The position numbers and the translations under genes are program-made. 24,255 bases of DNA, from assembly GCA_029259975.1 (NCBI GenBank), contig JAJDEE010000443.1, positions 1-24,255 of the forward strand, given 5' to 3'. Position 1 is the first letter of the stretch. Every line of letters begins with the position of its first letter. This document shows, piece by piece, positions 22,678-24,255 of this stretch. The notes under the pieces are model-generated. The model saw nothing but the letters and a program-made list of their open reading frames with translations. It had not been told where the DNA came from and did not search any database. This DNA is from Planctomycetota bacterium (lineage in GTDB: Bacteria; Planctomycetota; Planctomycetia; Pirellulales; Lacipirellulaceae).

Positions 22678-22740
22678 CTGGATTAACAGGATCTACAGGA
22701 GCGTGACACAAAATTGATCTCGTCGATCCTGTAAATCCGG
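22678..22740. repeat. Inverted repeat of the GGATTAACAGGAT type
   Basis: CTGGATTAACAGGATCTA (22678-22695) pairs with TCGATCCTGTAAATCCGG (22723-22740), 15 of 18 positions matching. I recall repeats of this form, GGATTAACAGGAT against ATCCTGTTAATCC, as common intergenic palindromes in diverse bacteria. Confidence 0.75.
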
Positions 22741-22774
22741 CCTTAAAAATTATTTTTTATCCGCAGCACGGCGG

Positions 22775-22803
22775 GCACACAGCGTTAAACAGTTGCACAC
22801 AGC
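22775..22803. repeat. 9-base direct repeats upstream of rpsA
   Basis: GCACACAGC occurs at 22775-22783 and again at 22795-22803, with start points 20 bases apart, about two helical turns. The pair could be an operator or chance. Confidence 0.3.
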
Positions 22804-22887
22804 CCCCAACTCTTGGTAAACTTATTAGACTGTGGGTTTGCCCGTAGGGTGGCCTAATTACTTCTCTTTCGAAATAGTTTGAAATAC

Positions 22888-24255
22888 ATGAGTGCCGAAA
22901 CTCAGGCTCCCGAGCCAGCGGGTCAACCGACCGATTCCAGTTCCACATCTGAACCCAATGCACCAGCTGTAACCGTTGCAGACTCGGCTATGGCCGAATC
23001 GTCTGCGGCTGAATCGGCTACGGCTGGGCCAAGCGTGACACCTCCATCGTCCGGCGAGGATCGCACCGCTTCGGAAGACGTGTCTCCGGGCGACGAGGCA
23101 GCCAATCGTCCTAGCGAGCGAATCCAAATTGGCACGCAGCGCAAAGCCGATGCAGCGGACGCTGCCGAGGCCAAGCCGATGGATCCCGGTTCTTCGACGC
23201 CTAAAGAACCCGAGCCAACCAAAAGCAACTACCCGCCACCCAATGTGCGCGATCAGCTCTCGCCTGAGCTAGAGCAAGAAATAGAAGCCGCGCTGGGTGG
23301 CGAATCGCTCGACACGATTATCGAGGGCACGACAACCGCTGCCGCCACCGGCGACGAACTAGCGCCCGACACGAAAGTGACTGGCACTGTCGTAAAAATC
23401 CACCGCGAAGACATCTTCGTCGAACTCGGCGGTCGCACCCAAGGCCTGTTGCCTCTCAAGCAATTCGAGAAGTCGACACCACCCGAAGTCGGCGCCCAAA
23501 TCGAAGTGACCATCGCGCGCTTCAACGCCGAACAAGGCTTGTACGAAGTCTCGCTGCCAACCGCGGCCGTCTCGATCGGTAATTGGGACGAAGTCGAAGT
23601 CGGCCAAGTGATCGACGTCTCGATCACCGGCCACAACAAGGGCGGTCTCGAGTGCAAGGTCGCAGGCATTCGCGGTTTTATTCCGATGGGGCAGATTTCG
23701 ATCTACCGCATCGAGAACGCAGAGGAATTCGTCGGCCAAAAAATGACCTGCGTCATCACCGAGGCCAACCGCGGCAAAAAGAATCTGGTGCTCAGCCATC
23801 GCGCCTTGATGGAACGCGAGCGCAAGGAAAATCGCGAAAAGCTGCTAGAAGAGTTAGCACCCGGACAAATTTGCGAAGGCACCGTTCGCAGCCTGCAAGC
23901 TTTCGGTGCATTCGTTGACCTCGGCGGCATCGATGGGCTGATTCACGTCAGCCAACTAAGCTGGGAACGGGTCGCTCACCCACGCGACGTGCTGCAAGAG
24001 GGCCAAGCCGTCAAAGTCCGCATCGAAAAGGTCGACAAAGAAAGCGGCAAAATCGGCCTCGCCTATCGCGAGCTAGCCGACAACCCCTGGGACAGCGTGC
24101 CCAGCAAATATCCGACCGGCGCCACAATTTCTGGCAAAGTCACCAAACTGATGCAGTTTGGCGCCTTCGTCCGCCTCGAAGCGGGCGTCGAGGGATTGAT
24201 TCATATTTCCGAGATGGGCCACGGCCGCGTCAACCGCGCTGGCGACGTCGTGAGC
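22888..24255 (+). CDS. rpsA: Ribosomal protein S1, 5' part (3' end outside the window)
   Basis: The frame runs open from the ATG at 22888 to the last base, giving 456 residues. S1 binds mRNA and brings it to the 30S subunit, which matters in a genome where many genes lack a Shine-Dalgarno sequence. Four S1 (OB-fold) domains are visible. Domain 1 lies at ~163-225 (VTGTVVKIHREDIFVELGGR), domain 2 at ~239-305 (GQVIDVSITGHNKGGLECKV), domain 3 at ~328-394 (FGAFVDLGGIDGLIHVSQLSW), and domain 4 from ~414 and cut by the window edge (FGAFVRLEAGVEGLIHISEM). The first ~155 residues are disordered, rich in Ala, Ser, Pro, Glu and Thr, and not part of the E. coli layout. No Shine-Dalgarno precedes the ATG. 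A multi-S1 protein of another kind is possible but less likely. Confidence 0.9.
   Translation, partial: MSAETQAPEPAGQPTDSSSTSEPNAPAVTVADSAMAESSAAESATAGPSVTPPSSGEDRTASEDVSPGDEAANRPSERIQIGTQRKADAADAAEAKPMDPGSSTPKEPEPTKSNYPPPNVRDQLSPELEQEIEAALGGESLDTIIEGTTTAAATGDELAPDTKVTGTVVKIHREDIFVELGGRTQGLLPLKQFEKSTPPEVGAQIEVTIARFNAEQGLYEVSLPTAAVSIGNWDEVEVGQVIDVSITGHNKGGLECKVAGIRGFIPMGQISIYRIENAEEFVGQKMTCVITEANRGKKNLVLSHRALMERERKENREKLLEELAPGQICEGTVRSLQAFGAFVDLGGIDGLIHVSQLSWERVAHPRDVLQEGQAVKVRIEKVDKESGKIGLAYRELADNPWDSVPSKYPTGATISGKVTKLMQFGAFVRLEAGVEGLIHISEMGHGRVNRAGDVVS

Larger units (their letters stand above)
22586..22887. other. 302-base spacer before rpsA
   Basis: The spacer contains a small hairpin (CCTTGT, TACTG, ACAAGG at 22631-22647), an inverted repeat (22678-22740) and a pair of 9-base direct repeats (22775-22803). 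The rpsA promoter must lie here, but I cannot pick a convincing -35/-10 pair. No small gene is visible. Confidence 0.6.

Noticed and set aside
22757..23228. Minus-strand ORFs antisense to the start of rpsA
   Set aside because: The plus-strand frame continues into unmistakable S1 domains, and the antisense frames are shadows of its Ala/Ser-rich leader.

Overview
The window looks like chromosomal DNA of a planctomycete, probably of the Pirellula/Rhodopirellula group. This is inferred from gene content, not proven. The main hint is a bacterial formylmethanofuran:tetrahydromethanopterin formyltransferase (ftr/fhcD). Supporting signs are a stand-alone secretin/TonB short-N-terminal-like secreted protein, an Nramp-like transporter with unusual motifs, several secreted proteins of unknown function, many starts without a Shine-Dalgarno sequence, and intergenic spaces full of palindromic repeats. 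No rRNA, tRNA, CRISPR array, transposase or phage gene was seen.

Layout, left to right. (1) 1-2775: the 3' end of an unknown gene, a strong hairpin terminator, a 16-bp tandem repeat and lysA (diaminopimelate decarboxylase). (2) 3026-8736: two plus-strand genes of unknown function. One encodes a ~1330-residue helical protein with a very acidic insert. The other encodes a coiled-coil protein with repeated FSLD motifs followed by what looks like a PD-(D/E)XK nuclease-type domain. (3) 8767-11567: a convergent ExeA/TniB-like AAA ATPase, rsmE (16S rRNA m3U1498 methyltransferase) and two small secreted proteins. (4) 11733-13140: cysH of the iron-sulfur APS-reductase type, with a good sigma70-like promoter and a nearby palindrome, followed by an Rrf2-family regulator. 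This is probably a sulfur-assimilation unit. (5) 13222-14755, minus strand: a DinB-like protein coupled to a small GTG-start gene, a 125-bp terminal-inverted-repeat element, and the peroxiredoxin bcp with its own promoter. (6) 14934-19112, minus strand: a secreted TPR protein and an Nramp-like transporter, separated by a nested inverted repeat. (7) 19461-22585, plus strand: the STN-like secreted protein, ftr/fhcD, and a secreted amidohydrolase whose start lies inside a repeat. (8) 22888 to the end: the 5' part of rpsA (ribosomal protein S1), with a long disordered N-terminal extension.

The genes are mostly independent housekeeping or accessory units, not one large operon. The most unusual aspect is the repeat load. 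At least six kinds of palindromic or inverted repeat sit between genes, and in two places they appear to have rewritten the ends of proteins: both C-termini of the convergent pair at 8736/8767, and the signal-peptide start of the amidohydrolase at 21386. The least explained coding region is the 3026-8736 pair.
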